Shown piece after piece: positions 1-12,236 of a DNA stretch of 64,000 bases; positions within the stretch are counted from its first letter, which is position 1; the number at the start of each line of letters is the position of its first letter. The position numbers were made by a program, and so were the translations under genes. Source of the DNA: Isoetes taiwanensis (taxonomy: Eukaryota; Streptophyta; Lycopodiopsida; Isoetales; Isoetaceae). The stretch is from contig JAJEKV010000044.1 of assembly GCA_021234155.1 (NCBI GenBank), positions 10,204,777 through 10,268,776 of the forward strand, in the 5' to 3' direction. The notes beneath the pieces are model-generated. The model saw nothing but the letters and a program-made list of their open reading frames with translations, did no database searches and was not told the origin of the DNA.

Positions 1-32
1 TCCCCTCTTTTTTGTTCTTTTTTTTTGGATCA

Positions 33-242
33 AGATAGGTTTTTCTATTCATTAATTATAGTAATATAGCAAAACAAATATAATGGCGATCTCCCTCATA
101 CAAAAAGGGATGAAAGGTAAGAACAGGTGGCGTCCCAGATAGGTTTTTCTATTCATTAATTATAGTAATATAGCAAAACAAATATAATGGCGATCTCCCT
201 CATACAAAAAAGGATGAAAGGTAAGAACAGGTGGCGTCCCAG
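33..242. repeat. Tandem duplication, two 104-bp units
   Basis: Two nearly identical copies lie head to tail, beginning at 33 and 137. Each runs from AGATAGGTTTTTCTATTC to GGTGGCGTCCCA. The only obvious difference is one base in an A-run. The near identity implies a recent duplication. No coding content is recognised. Confidence 0.9.
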
Positions 243-448
243 TAAAAAATGTGGGATACATATGAACATCCAAATCGGGAAGAAGAATTAGAGAAACGCA
301 CAACAGAGTGCATAACAAAAGGTTCTTCTTCTTAAAACCATGAGACTTCAGCAAGCAACAAGCAGTGCATATCCTTCCTTTGATGTGCAATGTGTCTATA
401 GCTCCTGCTAAACAAACCTGATAAAGAACAAAAAACCATTGAAATAAA

Positions 449-545
449 GGATGGATAGATAGATAGATAGATTTTTAACATCCACGGAGACCAAATTCGC
501 CATGGGACCCAAACAACAAAAGAGACATGGAAGCCCAAAAAGTAT
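449..545 (-). mobile_element. 3' end of a non-LTR retrotransposon with (TCTA)n tail
   Basis: On the minus strand the segment reads GGGTCCCATGG...TTTGGTCTCCGTGG, then ATGTTAAAAA, then (TCTA)5 and related units at 472-449. The same 3'-terminal block (GGGTCCCATG, TTGGTCTCCGTGGACGTTAAAA) precedes microsatellite tails at about 32.1, 52.07, 56.25 and 56.42 kb. Those at 32.1 and 52.07 kb follow LINE reading frames. This copy is therefore a heavily 5'-truncated insertion. No ORF remains. Confidence 0.75.
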
Positions 546-1043
546 ATGGCAAAAGATAATGCTAATGCTAATGGTAATTTTGTGCTACTTAAATTATCTA
601 GGCATAGCCAGTTCAAGGATTGGAAGGCCATTGATCTAGAATGATTGTTGCGCCTCCCCTGTACACTGCATGTTTCTTTTGCAGGTAGGCTACCCTGAAC
701 TTGCAAAACAAGTAAGAGTGGTATCAATGCAACAGTTTGGAATGAAGAAATGAAGGATTGGAGGATGGGAGGCATAAGAAGGTCGTTGCCTTAAAGAAGA
801 GGAAGAGGCAACTGGATTGTCCAAGAAACTAAGATTGGAAAAATTTAGCTAAACATGAAAATTCTCAGCAGTCCATCCACATTTCTCTATCAAAGTATTC
901 AGGTCGTTGAAAACACACATCATGGAAAGTGGGTCGCTGGTTCTGCCTCCAGAATGGAAAATGGCAGTGTCATTTCACTCAAGCAGTCATCTACAATGGA
1001 TCAGCAGGTAAAAATCGTTGGCGTTCTCCACTTATCATGATGT

Positions 1044-1141
1044 GGGGGGGATGAAACAGGGTCAATGATTCTAGGACCCGCTCCCGGCTCCCGCCGGTTG
1101 CGGGACCCCCTGGAATCATCTCCCATGTTTCCATCCCCCCA
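1044..1141. repeat. Short palindromic (hairpin) repeat
   Basis: The left arm (about 1044-1081, GGGGGGATGAAAC...TGATTCTAGGACCCGC) is the imperfect reverse complement of the right arm (about 1100-1141, GCGGGACCCCCTGGAATCA...GTTTCCATCCCCCC). They flank an 18-base GC-rich loop. The shape is that of a very small foldback/MITE-like element. No target duplication was confirmed. Confidence 0.6.
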
Positions 1142-2260
1142 TACAAGATCATCATTGTGTCATAGGCATCTGCAAGCCCCTTGTTGACATAATATAGATC
1201 TGTTATCCTCTCATACTATCTGTCAGATAACCTAGAGTGCCATCTTGCCAAGAAATGAAAGAAGCAATACATATTATACATTATGTCACAAAAGATCCTG
1301 GCCCATTGCAATTTCCTCTGCCACTGAACTTCTGGATTCAGCTTATCATATTTTCCAATTTACCCTCAAGAGAATTATCATCATCCTGAAAAACTGTAGC
1401 CTCGTAGGATGTAAACTCAGTGTTGACCTTCCCATTGCATCTACATGACTCCAGGTATTCTATCAACAAAGAAATCAATATTAGTACCAATGACACTAAG
1501 ATTGGGCTTGAATAATTGAAAAGAACCTTCAAGTTTGCCATATATATATCCCAATTTCTATCGTATTTGTCTCCAAGGTCACCTTTATGAGTAGTAGCTA
1601 GAAGCTCAATATCATATTGAAAGTGCAATTTTATATACACTATAGAAAAGGTTTTCTTACCATAGAGTACTCTATTCCTTGCCTTCAAAATATTCTAGAG
1701 CAAGGAAAATAACAATAATTTTATAAGCATCCTCCTTTTGAACACATCTTAATAAAGAGTTGTTATAGAGAATATTGAATTTTATTACTCAGCCATTCGA
1801 CCAGTATGATGTGATTCTCTGATTAGCAGGCACAACATAAGCAAGAACTCTGATCTTAGGTGGGCGAAGAGGGGGAGGGGGGCATCAAGATTCCAAAAAA
1901 AAAAATTGAATTATTAACGTAGATTTAGGCCAACAATTTTCTTGAATTAGTCATAGATTTAGGTTCGTTGGTTAGTTGTTAATGGTGTATCTATAACTAT
2001 CAAACCATATATAACGATACATCCAATTTTGGATTTTTCTTTTTCCTGTAGCTAATTTTTCTGTGTTCTGCCTCAGGTGAAGCCGACACGTGTTTTGCCA
2101 TAATGTTAATGTTCGCTGTTCGCCGTGAGAGGAAACTTTGCTTTCAAGCAAAGTCTGCGGCCAGTGATGCGTGGTCGATGCAAGTTTTTGTGTACAGAAG
2201 GAAAGTTGCGGCCAATGATGCATCCGTCGAGAAGACATTGAGTAGAGCAAAAATCCGGCC
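1142..2260. other. Intergenic, no gene recognised
   Basis: AT-rich sequence with only short, low-complexity open frames on both strands. None carries a recognisable domain or a convincing splice structure. I see no RNA gene. Confidence 0.6.
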
Positions 2261-2264
2261 CTAG

Positions 2265-2640
2265 TTAGCCAACAATCCACAGAGGTCTGCGTTCAGAGAA
2301 AGGAGTGGCAACAGCCTCGTCCCGAACACGCTCGCTCCTCACATCTTTTACTTTGAGGTGCAGCCCTTTGGAAGCCCCTGCTCCTCCCCCTAACATTTCA
2401 ACAATTTTCAACAGCACTTTGGATTCCCGATCTGTGCTGAACTCTATGTCAGCTTCCAGACGCGCGTTTCCTCTTTGTCTTCCACAAAGTTCTGCCATTC
2501 CTCCTCGTCCTCGGAATCGTCTAACGACTCTGTAGACTGTCGATCGAGCCTATTTTTACCAAAACTGGCTTATTTTTTCCTTCGCCTTGCTTCTTGAGCG
2601 ATGCGATTGAAGAGCTTCATGTCGGCTCCATGGATCCAAA
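2265..2640 (-). pseudogene. Possible decayed coding fragment, unrecognised
   Basis: On the minus strand a GC-richer island than its surroundings starts near 2640 with a Met codon (MGDRVALDPW...). It passes an acidic stretch (SLDDSEDEEEWQNFVEDKEE, about 2530-2470) in one frame, and then a 77-codon frame (2498-2265) containing SKVLLKIVEML and KGLHLKVKDV. A stop and a frame change separate the pieces. The composition looks protein-like, but I do not recognise a family. It could be a first exon with a wrong frame assignment, a pseudogene or chance. Confidence 0.2.
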
Positions 2641-2874
2641 GCCACCCTGTCGCCCATTTGTGGCGTATAGGTAACTCTCCCATTTTCTAATTAGCCTGCT
2701 CAATAACTAGTTAGCCCTAGTTAGTTGTGGTCATTATTTTCATGTTTTTTTAAGGGCTCAAGACATGTGTTAAGGCATGTGTTTGACACTCAACCTTTTG
2801 GTCCAGAATAATCATCATGACCCAGCCTTCATAGAACCTCCGCCGCCAATTTGTCCGGATCGGGCTATCCCGGA

Positions 2875-3030
2875 TGTCCAATAAATCTACTCACAACATA
2901 GCCAGTTTTCTTGATCCAATCGGATCAGGCTAATCGGATGTCCAATAAATCTACTCACAACATAGCCAGTTTTCTTGATCCAATCCGACTCCTCCCAACA
3001 TAGCCAGTTTTCTTGATCCAATCCGACTCC
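2875..3030. repeat. Tandem repeat, about 63-bp unit, 2-2.5 copies
   Basis: The block CCAATAAATCTACTCACAAC followed by ATAGCCAGTTTTCTTGATCC recurs at about 2877 and 2940. A third partial copy (ACATAGCCAGTTTTCTTGAT) starts near 2998. The open frame across it is repetitive and I do not treat it as a gene. Confidence 0.85.
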
Positions 3031-4090
3031 TCCGCCAGATTCAATGCGATGAATTGCACATTTCATCACAGACCTACTTGCCACATCACTGCCTTTTATG
3101 GCGTCGGGCATGCAGGGGCAAGCACAGATCTGGATACGGCGGATCTTGGCAACCTGTTTCTGAATGCCATTTCAGTTCCTATCAGACATTCCCGTGTAGA
3201 TTTTCATGTTTATAGCTTTTGCCCCCTTTTTTTTTGGCACTAACTTATGTTGTTATAAACGACAAACATTTTTGCATTTATCGTCTGGATCTAGCATGAA
3301 ATGTAAAATTCTTTACCAATGCAGAATATCTAAGAGCTTTCTCAAGAATCAATTAAGTGGTTTGATTCTGAAGGAAACATGGGTTTTTATTGTAAATTGA
3401 CCAATTAGACCCAATATTGGACCAACACATGTCGAAAATGCAAAAATACCTATCATGAAAATTTTGGAGTCGGAAATGGAAAAATACCCATCATGAAAAT
3501 TCTGGAACTCTAATGGTGCAGATTCATCAAGAATGGCCTTAGCAAGATCTTATTAAATGGATTAGTGAATAGGCATGGATTATTCTCCAGAAATAGCCTC
3601 ATTCTCTTAATGCAATTCATCATCACATAGGGCTTTGGATAAGAGCCTTTTAGGTCATAATCACTTAGGTTTAATACTTAACTGTTAAAATGGCATTTTC
3701 CCTTGGTTAATGAGGTTTTATTTAAATGTTTGCTTTTAAACACACTTCCTTGAAATAAAATTATTTTCTTCAATATGAGGGCAAAGCATAATGGCTTGAG
3801 ATATGCTTGAAGATGTGTTTTCACGTTGGTTCCAAGTTGACACAAACCCCCGCAATGGATTTGGAAGAAGAAAAATGTTCGCGGCGGCCTTGGCCGCCGC
3901 GATAAATTTCTTGTAATGTATAAGAGGTTAAAAAAATGGGATGGGGATCATTGGAAATTTGGGATGTGTAATTGTATCATGTATACTGTATAGAGATATT
4001 ATAAATTTATAATCAATAATAATACAAAAGTTTAAAATTTATAAAGATATATAGCAAGAAAAATGACGGGCATTTCTCTATTCCTAGCCT
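3031..4090. other. Intergenic; small 45-bp duplication, no gene
   Basis: No convincing coding region. At about 3436-3508 the phrase AAAATACC(C/T)ATCATGAAAATT occurs twice in tandem. A polyglutamate-like and alanine-coding GC patch near 3860-3900 lies in no extended frame. Confidence 0.5.
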
Positions 4091-4099
4091 TTCAAATGA

Positions 4100-4960
4100 C
4101 GAGTATGTCTTCTAGTTGCCCTTCTTTATGACGGGCAATTGCCCAACGACGGCCCTTCATTTGCCATATGGAAAAAAAAATTACCTGTTTTGACGGGCAA
4201 AAATCCAAAACACAGACATGAAAGCTGTCAAATAGGTATAGTTCTGAAATGTGGGGATAAAACTTACAAACCAGCACACTAACCCCCATACATCTATGAA
4301 GGAGTTGCCACCACATAGAAATTTTAGGATGAAGCAATTTACTCCAGGCCCAGGACCACATATGCTTCCATTGAGAAAGGAGAAGGAGAAGCTGCCAATC
4401 AACCCGAGGGGGAACAATGTCAACATCAACCAGCTTCTGATATAACAAATGCACAAGACGTTGTGCATTAGCAATTTGAGGACCAATCCAAATAGGCACA
4501 TCAGTTGGTAGTGAAGGAGTGGCTGACAGAATATCAGCCAACTTTTGCCAATAGCATAAACTTAGTCTGAAAAAACATCCCAAGACAGCAAGTGACCAAT
4601 CTCATACCAAACATCAACTGTGAGAATGCCAGCAAACCTCCACTGCCACTGACTCAATGGATGTACAGTAGCACACAGAGGCATACGATTATCGAGAGGA
4701 ATCCACCAACATGGAGCAATTAACTATGCACAAGCATTAGAATTAACCTGAAACAAGGCTTGAACTGTCTCCCTCGAATCAAGTAGGCCTTTTAAGAAGG
4801 TGGAAGCGTTAGGATATGGATGAAACTGAAAAAAAAAAAAAGCACCAAGGAAGAACTGCCCTAAGTGCTAGTTTCCCAAAATAAATACAATGCCCAAGTG
4901 CTTGCGCAATCAATCTCATTCCAAACGAATGAACCATGCCCACCAGTAGCAATAGATGAA
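4100..4960 (-). mobile_element. Degenerate L1-type LINE fragment (zf-RVT region)
   Basis: Minus-strand frames around 4560-4240 read RLVHLLYQKLVDVDIVPP, HMWSWAWSKLLHPKISMWWQ and LLHRCMGVSVLVCK. The LINE at 28.2-30.0 kb has the corresponding RLMNSMYRLLVSGDILPP, CMWTWAWDKLLHPKVVVL and ILHRCSRVNVLVHR. Homology extends upstream on the minus strand to about 4960 (the region matching 28.93-29.22 kb). This is the C-terminal zinc-binding region of plant LINE reverse-transcriptase proteins. Frameshifts and stops make it dead. No tail is visible at the low-coordinate end. Confidence 0.7.
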
Positions 4961-5286
4961 CTTAGAGATCGTAATTTTACTCTGTAAGATTTTCAGGTTT
5001 GGCTAAAAATATTTTTGGAATTTTTTTTAAGTTCATTTCCTAAGATTTTAGCAGTTCTAGCTGCCGGAGAAACCTTCAGATTTGCTAAATATCGTAGATT
5101 TTTTGACAAGTAGGATTTTAGTTATGGATTTCCTCCCTTGTCTCATCGAAGTGGCATACCACAAGATGCCACACAAAACTAGCTGCATGCAGTTCGATGG
5201 CATCTACGAGATATGTCCTCAAAACAATTTCCTTTGCATCGGCAGGGACTGGCCGTGACTTTCCCCAAGAACCCTAATAAACGTTA

Positions 5287-5311
5287 TAGAATAGAATAGA
5301 ATAGAATAGGT
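5287..5311. repeat. (ATAGA)n microsatellite
   Basis: About five pentamers of TAGAA. It is the same pentamer (TTCTA on the other strand) that forms LINE tails elsewhere in the window, but the conserved LINE 3' block is not seen beside it. Confidence 0.7.
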
Positions 5312-5524
5312 TTTAAGCTGATAATTCATTATATGTGATATAACAACTTGCATCCTTGCATTCCTCTTTAGATTTGGAGCATGAAGGGTAAGGCCAAAAC
5401 ATTGCAATGTCGCTTTTGGATCCTTGACGTTTGATTCATCAAGAGATGTATGTCTTCTGGCTATCCCCTCTTGAGAAACCTGACTTTTTTGCAAGTTGTA
5501 TGATGTAATATCCAAAATTTGTGG

Positions 5525-5645
5525 AAATTCATATGGAACGAACATTAACATTATTAACACAAAACCATTGCATCCAATGCATTTAAATTAAAATCCCCCT
5601 GAAACCCCCTTTGGTTTGGGTGCATATTCACACGGGGTTACCTTG
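5525..5645. repeat. Single arm of the foldback repeat family
   Basis: ACATTAACATTATTAACACA, then ATTTAAATTAAAATCCCCCT, GGTTTGGGTGCATATTCACA and CGGGGT match the arms of the foldback elements at 44.3-44.8, 50.55-50.67 and 54.2-54.7 kb. Only one arm is present here, so it is a fragment or solo end. Confidence 0.75.
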
Positions 5646-6273
5646 TTAGTAAGATGTTCTTTCTTCTATTTTCTTGCTTGCTCTAGCTTGTAATTTTTTT
5701 CTAGATTTGAAGTACAATATATAAATGACATAAGAACCACAATAAAAAAAGATCATATGAAGGTTTTTGTTAAGACATAATGATATTAACACTAGACCTG
5801 TCCCTGGGACTATTCCTGATCCATGGACCAGAACTGGCCCACATGACCTTTGCCACTTAAACCCATGTAACTCACGAAAAACACATTTCACACAGTCTTA
5901 CACAACAGAAGTTTAAAAAAAAGTAGGCACGCAACTAAAAGTCCAAATTTAGCCTAGCCATGCACTTATACCCCTATGTTAATTTAATTTTTAATATATA
6001 ATTTATATTTGCAGATTACATACATGCATACCAAGTTAGTATATATGTAAAATCTATAATCTCTTTGTATTAAAAATAAGCGCGTTCAATGTAGTGTTTT
6101 ATTTTCGTTATTTTTCATTCCTTATGGCTTTATTTTGCATACCATTGATCTTTGGAATATTCTATGTTCTATGCCAATCAAGATTTTCTATAGCCATTTG
6201 GATGAGACTTTGAGGAGTCTGTGGAACCATTTGCTCTTTAACTTTGATTTTCTATAGCCATTTGGATGAGATA

Positions 6274-6477
6274 TCAGCAGCCAGGAGGCGAAGGGACTAA
6301 GGTCCAAGAGTTGTTACTTTGCAGAGGTGCAAATTCCACATCCATGGTTACTTGCCAATCTTGGGCATGAAGATGAGCATTGCTCTTCTTATAATTTGTT
6401 TGCATTGATGTATCAGCAGCAGTAAAAGCTGCTTGATGGTAAAGCAGGATCTTGGATGTGGGCTTCCATGCTTGCAT
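6274..6477 (-). pseudogene. Ty1/copia reverse transcriptase N-terminal fragment
   Basis: A 67-codon minus-strand frame contains DWQVTMDVEFAPLQSNNSW followed by TLVPSPPGC. This is the hallmark opening of the copia RT domain (RVT_2: W..AM..E...L..N.TW.LV.LP). The frame ends in a stop just after that motif and no RT core follows, so it is a small relic. A short direct repeat (GATTTTCTATAGCCATTTGG) at about 6182 and 6247 lies just beyond its end. Confidence 0.65.
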
Positions 6478-7146
6478 GGATCAGCAGAGAGTTATAGGAG
6501 AAGCAGAAAGATTGGTGTCACCTGCAGCATATTATTGCCAAGGCTCTTGTTCATCCATGGTTGGATCTGCTGTGTGATTGAGACATGTGCTCCTGTTGGT
6601 TGGGAAGAGGAATTATCCAATGTTCCTCAATCAAATACACACGCATGAGATTTAGTATGTTCAAGGCTAGATGAAGCTCAGTACTCAATTCCTCAACTAT
6701 GACCTCCTTCATGTGCCTAGTTGAGATCCCCACTTTCTGCTAATTTTGGGGGGGAAAAAAACATTGTTAAGCAACTATATATACGATGTCTAGGATATTA
6801 GGATCCTGTGGCAGCATATCATTCTAACTGTGCTATGGTCGCACAACAAAAAGGGAGCCCAAATAATAAAGATCTCTTAAACCCTGGTGGCTTTCTTCGT
6901 AAACAGAAGAATTTATTTCACTCCATATACCTTGCCTGCTCAAACTCAAGTCAATGATTTAGCTACAATAACAAGCTAGCAAGCAGAAGACATGCAAGAT
7001 CAAATTATGAATCTTTTGACCATATCTTAAGCTTAAATAACACATCAAACAGGATATCATGCTCAAAACATAAGACAAAAGTCAAAAGTCAAAAGTCTAT
7101 TGACTGGAGTATTTCAAGGTTAGTGTACCCTTGGACTATTTCAAGG

Positions 7147-8923
7147 TTAATGAACCCTTGTCATCTTCACTTTAGGCATTGCCTTTTTTAACTGACGCAA
7201 GCGTTCTTTCTCTTCCTTCTTCCTCATAGCCTCTGAAGAAATCTTTGAATCAATCTGTCTTTCATCCCTTTTCTTGAGCACATCCTGCCTGACAGGACTT
7301 TCTTTTAATGCCTCCTGTGCTACTTTAGCCCTTGCCGTTTCAGCTTTGAGTTTTGCCTGCAGATCATACACCCAAAGATGTCTTTAATAATAACCCATGA
7401 CTTATAACTACAAATTGGAGATCATCAGACAATGCACTACCAAAAAATGACCATCCAGATACTTTCATATGCGTCCTGTAATAGTTAAATATTTGCGCAA
7501 ACATTACACGTTACTATTTAATATCAAAATTCACCACATTATCAAAAAATCTACTTACTTAAAATTGTTAAATGCTGGAAAAAAGGACATCTAACCTGAG
7601 GAGCAAGTTTGCAGTGGGCTACAGAATCTATGAAATATGGCACAAGTGTAATTAACCGTGCAATCTCAGCCATTCTATGTGGTGAAGGGAGCGTAAACTT
7701 GAACAGCAAGACCTTCCTATGTCCCCCTGATGGGTTTTGATCAGTAAAATGTAAAGATACAAAATGTGATCCATATTTTTCAAATGCCTTGTCCCCAAAT
7801 ACCTGCAAAATAGAAAATAACCTAAGTTGAAGATCATAATTGATGGATGGAAACACAATCTGCGTACCTGATCCAAAACAGCATCTGTAAACAAGTCATT
7901 GGCCAGATCACGTGATTCTGAAATGACAGTAAGCTCCTCGGACCATTTTCTCTGTGGCGACGGAGGGAGAATTGTAGTATACTGTTGCAAGTCTCTCCAT
8001 TCCTTATGCATGGACTTGGCATTTTTTTTCCTAGTCAAAGCCATAACCATTGGATCCATATTTTCACTGTTCATAAATACCTCAATATTGAGTTCGTCCT
8101 TGGATGGGCTAAGATAATTCCATATGCAAGAAATAAGATCATGTCTATTTTTTAGATCCAAAGTGGCAAGCAGTCCCTGACAAAACCTCCTACCTGATGC
8201 ATAAAACTTGAACACATTCTGACCTTCCTTCATTAGCAATGCTGCGTCTTCACCTTCTCCAGTACCAAGTAGACTAAAATTCTTCTCAAAAATACTATCC
8301 TTAGTTGCAAATTGGGTGGCCCAAGCCAAGGCAATCCTTTCATTTTCCTTTCTTCCAAAGTAATAATTTACAGCATAACTTATCAGAAACAAAACTGAAA
8401 AAATCTCAACGTAATAAGACTGGCTGCCTTTAGCAGTCCCAGTGTTAGTTTCCGGATCTTGTTTATCCGAACTAGTCTTTTCCTCAACTCTTTTCTTCTC
8501 TTCAACCTCCTGGGGTAATCCCTCGAACTCATCCTCATCCCAAATATCATGCTTTGTATTAGATGATTTAGCTTCCAGATTTAAGCCAGGAGAAGAATCA
8601 TCTGGGTTAGAAACAGAGGGTTCTTCTACCTGCACAGGAGGAGGACCCCGATCCGTTTCAAATCCAGGGCGGCCACGGGCAAGGGGCGGGATAACAACAT
8701 GGAAATCAGACGCATCTTCTTCAGGTTCATCAACATCGTCAGAAAATCCTTCAAGCTCTGCAGCGGAGGCAAAGATTGTAGTGGTGCGAGCAATTTCCTG
8801 GCCAAGTAAGGATACGACGGAAAGGAGAGCAAGGTACCACCATAGCTGCTGTAGATCAACGAAATGGAAAAAGTGGTACCTATTAGAAGAGGAAGAAGCC
8901 GCTGCCCAGATCGCCCACGCCAT
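7147..8923 (-). CDS. CCDC47-like ER protein (PAT complex subunit), 3 exons
   Basis: Three exons on the minus strand: 8923-7868, 7802-7596 and 7356-7147, all joined in phase 0 at GT/AG introns. They give about 490 residues, near the usual plant length of this family (DUF1682). The N-terminus has a hydrophobic segment (about residues 28-45). An acidic luminal region follows (DDVDEPEEDASDF, WDEDEFEGLPQEVEEKK), then a transmembrane helix (VEIFSVLFLISYAVNYYFG). The conserved cytosolic domain follows (FATKDSIFEKNFSLLG, GRRFCQGLLATLDLKNRHDL). The Lys/Glu-rich coiled-coil tail ends KKAMPKVKMTRVH, the typical C-terminus. The family binds ribosome-translocon complexes and helps multipass membrane proteins fold in the ER. 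All exons are open, so the gene is probably functional. No paralogue is visible nearby. Confidence 0.92.
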
Positions 8924-8999
8924 AGCCAGCCCAACACAATACGTATGTAGATGTCGCCTTTGCTCTCGTAAATACGAAATGTATTATACTGACTCGGAT

Positions 9000-9016
9000 T
9001 ATACGAATCTATAAAT
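9000..9016 (-). promoter_or_regulatory. Candidate TATA element of the CCDC47-like gene
   Basis: On the minus strand AAAGTATTTATAGATTC contains a TATTTATAG element about 85 bp upstream of the start codon at 8923, a plausible distance for a short 5' UTR. It rests on position and sequence only. Confidence 0.3.
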
Positions 9017-9069
9017 ACTTTGGGTACCTTAAATTTACGTGATAATTGGCATTTGCTATAAGCTTCCAA

Positions 9070-12000
9070 TTTTTGGGTTGCCCCTAGGGGGGCAAACCCT
9101 TGTTTATGTGGGCTTTTGGCATATCCTAGGTATATGCTAGAATATCCCTAGGATATGCTGGTGACTGCTAAAAACTTATGATTGGCTGTAAATGCTCGGT
9201 CACTTCTGTTGGTGGGCAGCCGCTCTCGAAACCGGCTAACCGGAGAGGTCTCTTGGGCAGATGGCAAGTATTTTGAGTGTGTCTCCCGCTGGCTCGAGTT
9301 TCATCTGGCGATGGCCCTTGGAGGCACTCTTTGTGGGCGCCTTTGCTTACGTTTTTAAATTAACGGCTATTTTGAGAGGTCGGCAACGGTGTGGGAGTTT
9401 AAAGTTTGGATTGGTGTTACGCAACTAGAATAACGATCTTCTTGCCGGTTCTTGGCATTCGTAAGACATTTGGTGAGTTTGCGGGGAGTTTTACGAGTTT
9501 GCAAGGTTCTTTTAGTGAGTTTGATGTCGGATCTTAAAATTTTGCGGATATGTCGAGGAGATGAAGCGGCAACTATGGTAGCTATGGCGGAGTCAGAGAG
9601 AAGTAGCCACAAATCTAATCGGCTCACCCGTCACCGGCGATGGATCTTGGGAAGGAAGCATTTTCAAGTCCTTGGAGTCTTTTTGATCCATCCCTATTGC
9701 ACGCTTCACACTTTTACCTTTGCATCTTACTTCTTTCTTCATCACATTGCCCCTGCAATCGGTTATACCCTCCGCACGTTTTACGCTGATCAAATGGGTT
9801 AGCTTTCCGCTTTACGTCACATTCTCGATTTTATTATTTAATGTAGACCTTGGGGATTAACCGGGGAAATGGGTTTTGGACGATTTCGGGAGATTCAAGC
9901 TATCTTAAGTCTAGCCACCATGATGCTAATAAAGGTATTACAATTACATTGGATTAAAAAGTACGGATCTTATCTTCTTATTAATGTATGCGTACATCGG
10001 TACATCGGGGTATAAACCATCTTCTTTGCTATATTTCAAGTATATTAATGTGCAACTTTGGAGGCATTTTTAGCGGATGCTTTTCGTATGGAAAGGCAAG
10101 GAGCTTGAGCTTGAGCTTTTCTGAGATCTAGTATAATGTAATTTATTGAACCAATTCTTAAGAAAATGCAATTACGTGGCGGGGAATCATGTTATTCTTT
10201 GGCATTTATGTTGGATCACCGTTTACTCGCTTGGTACCTTGTTATCTTTGCAAGTAATTTTTTTCTTACAATAATGCATATTGATCTCTATCTTAACTCA
10301 AGATGGTGACTTTGACTTGGTTTGTTTTCGTGTTATTGTTTCTTATCCGCCTTGACCTTCATATAGTGGTCCGGTATTTGTGAGCGTTGAACTTTGAGTT
10401 GTATATCAAACTTATCATGTTCAAAGATGTATCTTCATTCTCATCATAGTTCGGTTATCATCTCCAAAGGACTTTTTACTTAATGCATGTGTTGCACAAA
10501 GTGCAATACCTCGATACCTCAAGCAACGGGCATGTTGCAATGGCTTTGTGAAGGTGTGAGAGGTCATTCCTATTGAATGCCTCACATGCTTATTATGCTA
10601 TTTGCATTAGTTTGCGACCATAAATTTGCACACGAGGTTATCTTTGGGAGGTTCTAATCACAAAGATCAAATGATGCTTGAAGTGAGTTCTCCATGGGGT
10701 TATCTAATTAGAATATTAGCCAAGATCTTGCGTTTTATCTTTGTGTGGTTCGTTTATCTTTGTGTGCTTGTTCTTATTTTATTGGTCTTAAAAGTCGGTT
10801 AATTACGTCATTGCGAGAAAACATTAGTGAACTTACACTTTCGGGCGGAGAATCATCTTGTTGATGGGAATGGAAATGTGTCTTTGGCCGATCGGGGATC
10901 TTGCCACTTTTCTATGTTATTAAGATGCATTCTACAATTGCTAAGTTAATGTTCTTTCATATTGTGTATATTCGATATGAAAGGCTAGACACCACAACAA
11001 GACTTTGCATTTGCTTCTTGTTGATTTTGTTTATTAATATAAGTTCTTTGGCTTTCATTACTCAAAAAGCAAATAGATCGCTTAAAGGTCTAATTTCTTC
11101 CAAGAGGAAGTAAACCTATAATGAACATATACATAAAAACATGCCACGGAACGATTCGTAAATGAGATGCATTGGTGTCTTTGAAGAAAAGTTTTGAGGT
11201 CTTTCGGTGGAGTTCTCAAGCTGCATGGTCACCGTTGTGCTCTTTGCGCGAGCTTTACGTGCGGTAGATATTAGATTAAAATGTTGTTGTGAGTTTTCGC
11301 CCTATAAATCAAATGGGATAGAAATGGGATAGCAACAATAAGACACGCGTTTTCTTGTTCTGCTTTTTGCAACTAAGTGCGATATTGAAAAAAGAATTAC
11401 CAATATTTTGCTTAGTTTTTAGAGGCTTGGCATTGTAGAGACATCATGTTCTGCGGATGTGAGCCCAACAAGTGCACAAACTATTTGTGCTATCCTCAAA
11501 GTTTTGGTAGTCACGTTAATGTTCCTAATAGTTTTTAATAGTTAGATATGCATTTTGCATTATGTATTGTGTAACGAAAGAGACCGTCGGGATAGAGTAA
11601 ATTTTTTGATATTTTACGCAATTCTAGTAATGCACATAGTGTGTGTTCCTTATTTTTCGTCTTTGTATAATTTTACTAGCTACTCTTCTAACAGAATTAG
11701 GTTTGGGAGAATTGAATTAAGTCGGTTTTCAATGCATTTTGCAAAATATGGAATTAACTTTGGTGGTGGGTCGCTTTTTATGAGCACTTTTTATCTTTTA
11801 CTTGCTATTTCGATGTGTATTATTCTCAGTAATACCGGTGGTGGTAAGACAATTACCAACACTCATTTTTTTCAAAGGAGGAACTGAAATATCACACCTT
11901 CCAGAACCAGATTATGATGGAACTATGTAGAAAACTAACTTTAATAAGGTTTGCTTTCTTGCTCCAAGAAAACAAATAGAAAAGGGATGCTACAAATTTA

Positions 12001-12231
12001 TAACTTGGCAGCGCCCTTTTTGTGTCCGCCATGCCACCATATTGAAAATCTGATTTTTGACACTTTGGTTTATGCCCTTATTTTCTTTCCCTTGGGGACG
12101 TGTAGTGTCTATGGGTCTTTAGTCTATCAACATTTAGCAAAAGCAGTAATTATTGAAAGGAACATTTGCATCTGTATATCATATGTATTAGCAGTTGTTC
12201 CTTGGTTAGACTAGACTTATAAGACCCTGCA
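9070..12231. other. Gene-free stretch left of the chromovirus
   Basis: About 3.2 kb with no recognisable gene. Open frames at 9452-9802, 11555-11887 and 11951-12214 are AT-rich or overlap frames on the other strand, and carry no domain I know. A GGGCAGATGGCAAG/GGCGCC-rich patch near 9200-9340 resembles the base composition of LTRs, so an older element may be present. I cannot delimit it. Confidence 0.5.
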
Positions 12232-12236
12232 ACGAC

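Noticed and set aside
8442-9014. 190-codon plus-strand frame opposite the CCDC47-like gene
   Set aside because: It is antisense to a well-supported exon and signal region, Ser-rich from codon complementarity, with no domain.
11555-12214. Hydrophobic frames as membrane-protein genes
   Set aside because: AT-rich composition alone explains them; no conserved motif, splice signals or neighbouring exons.
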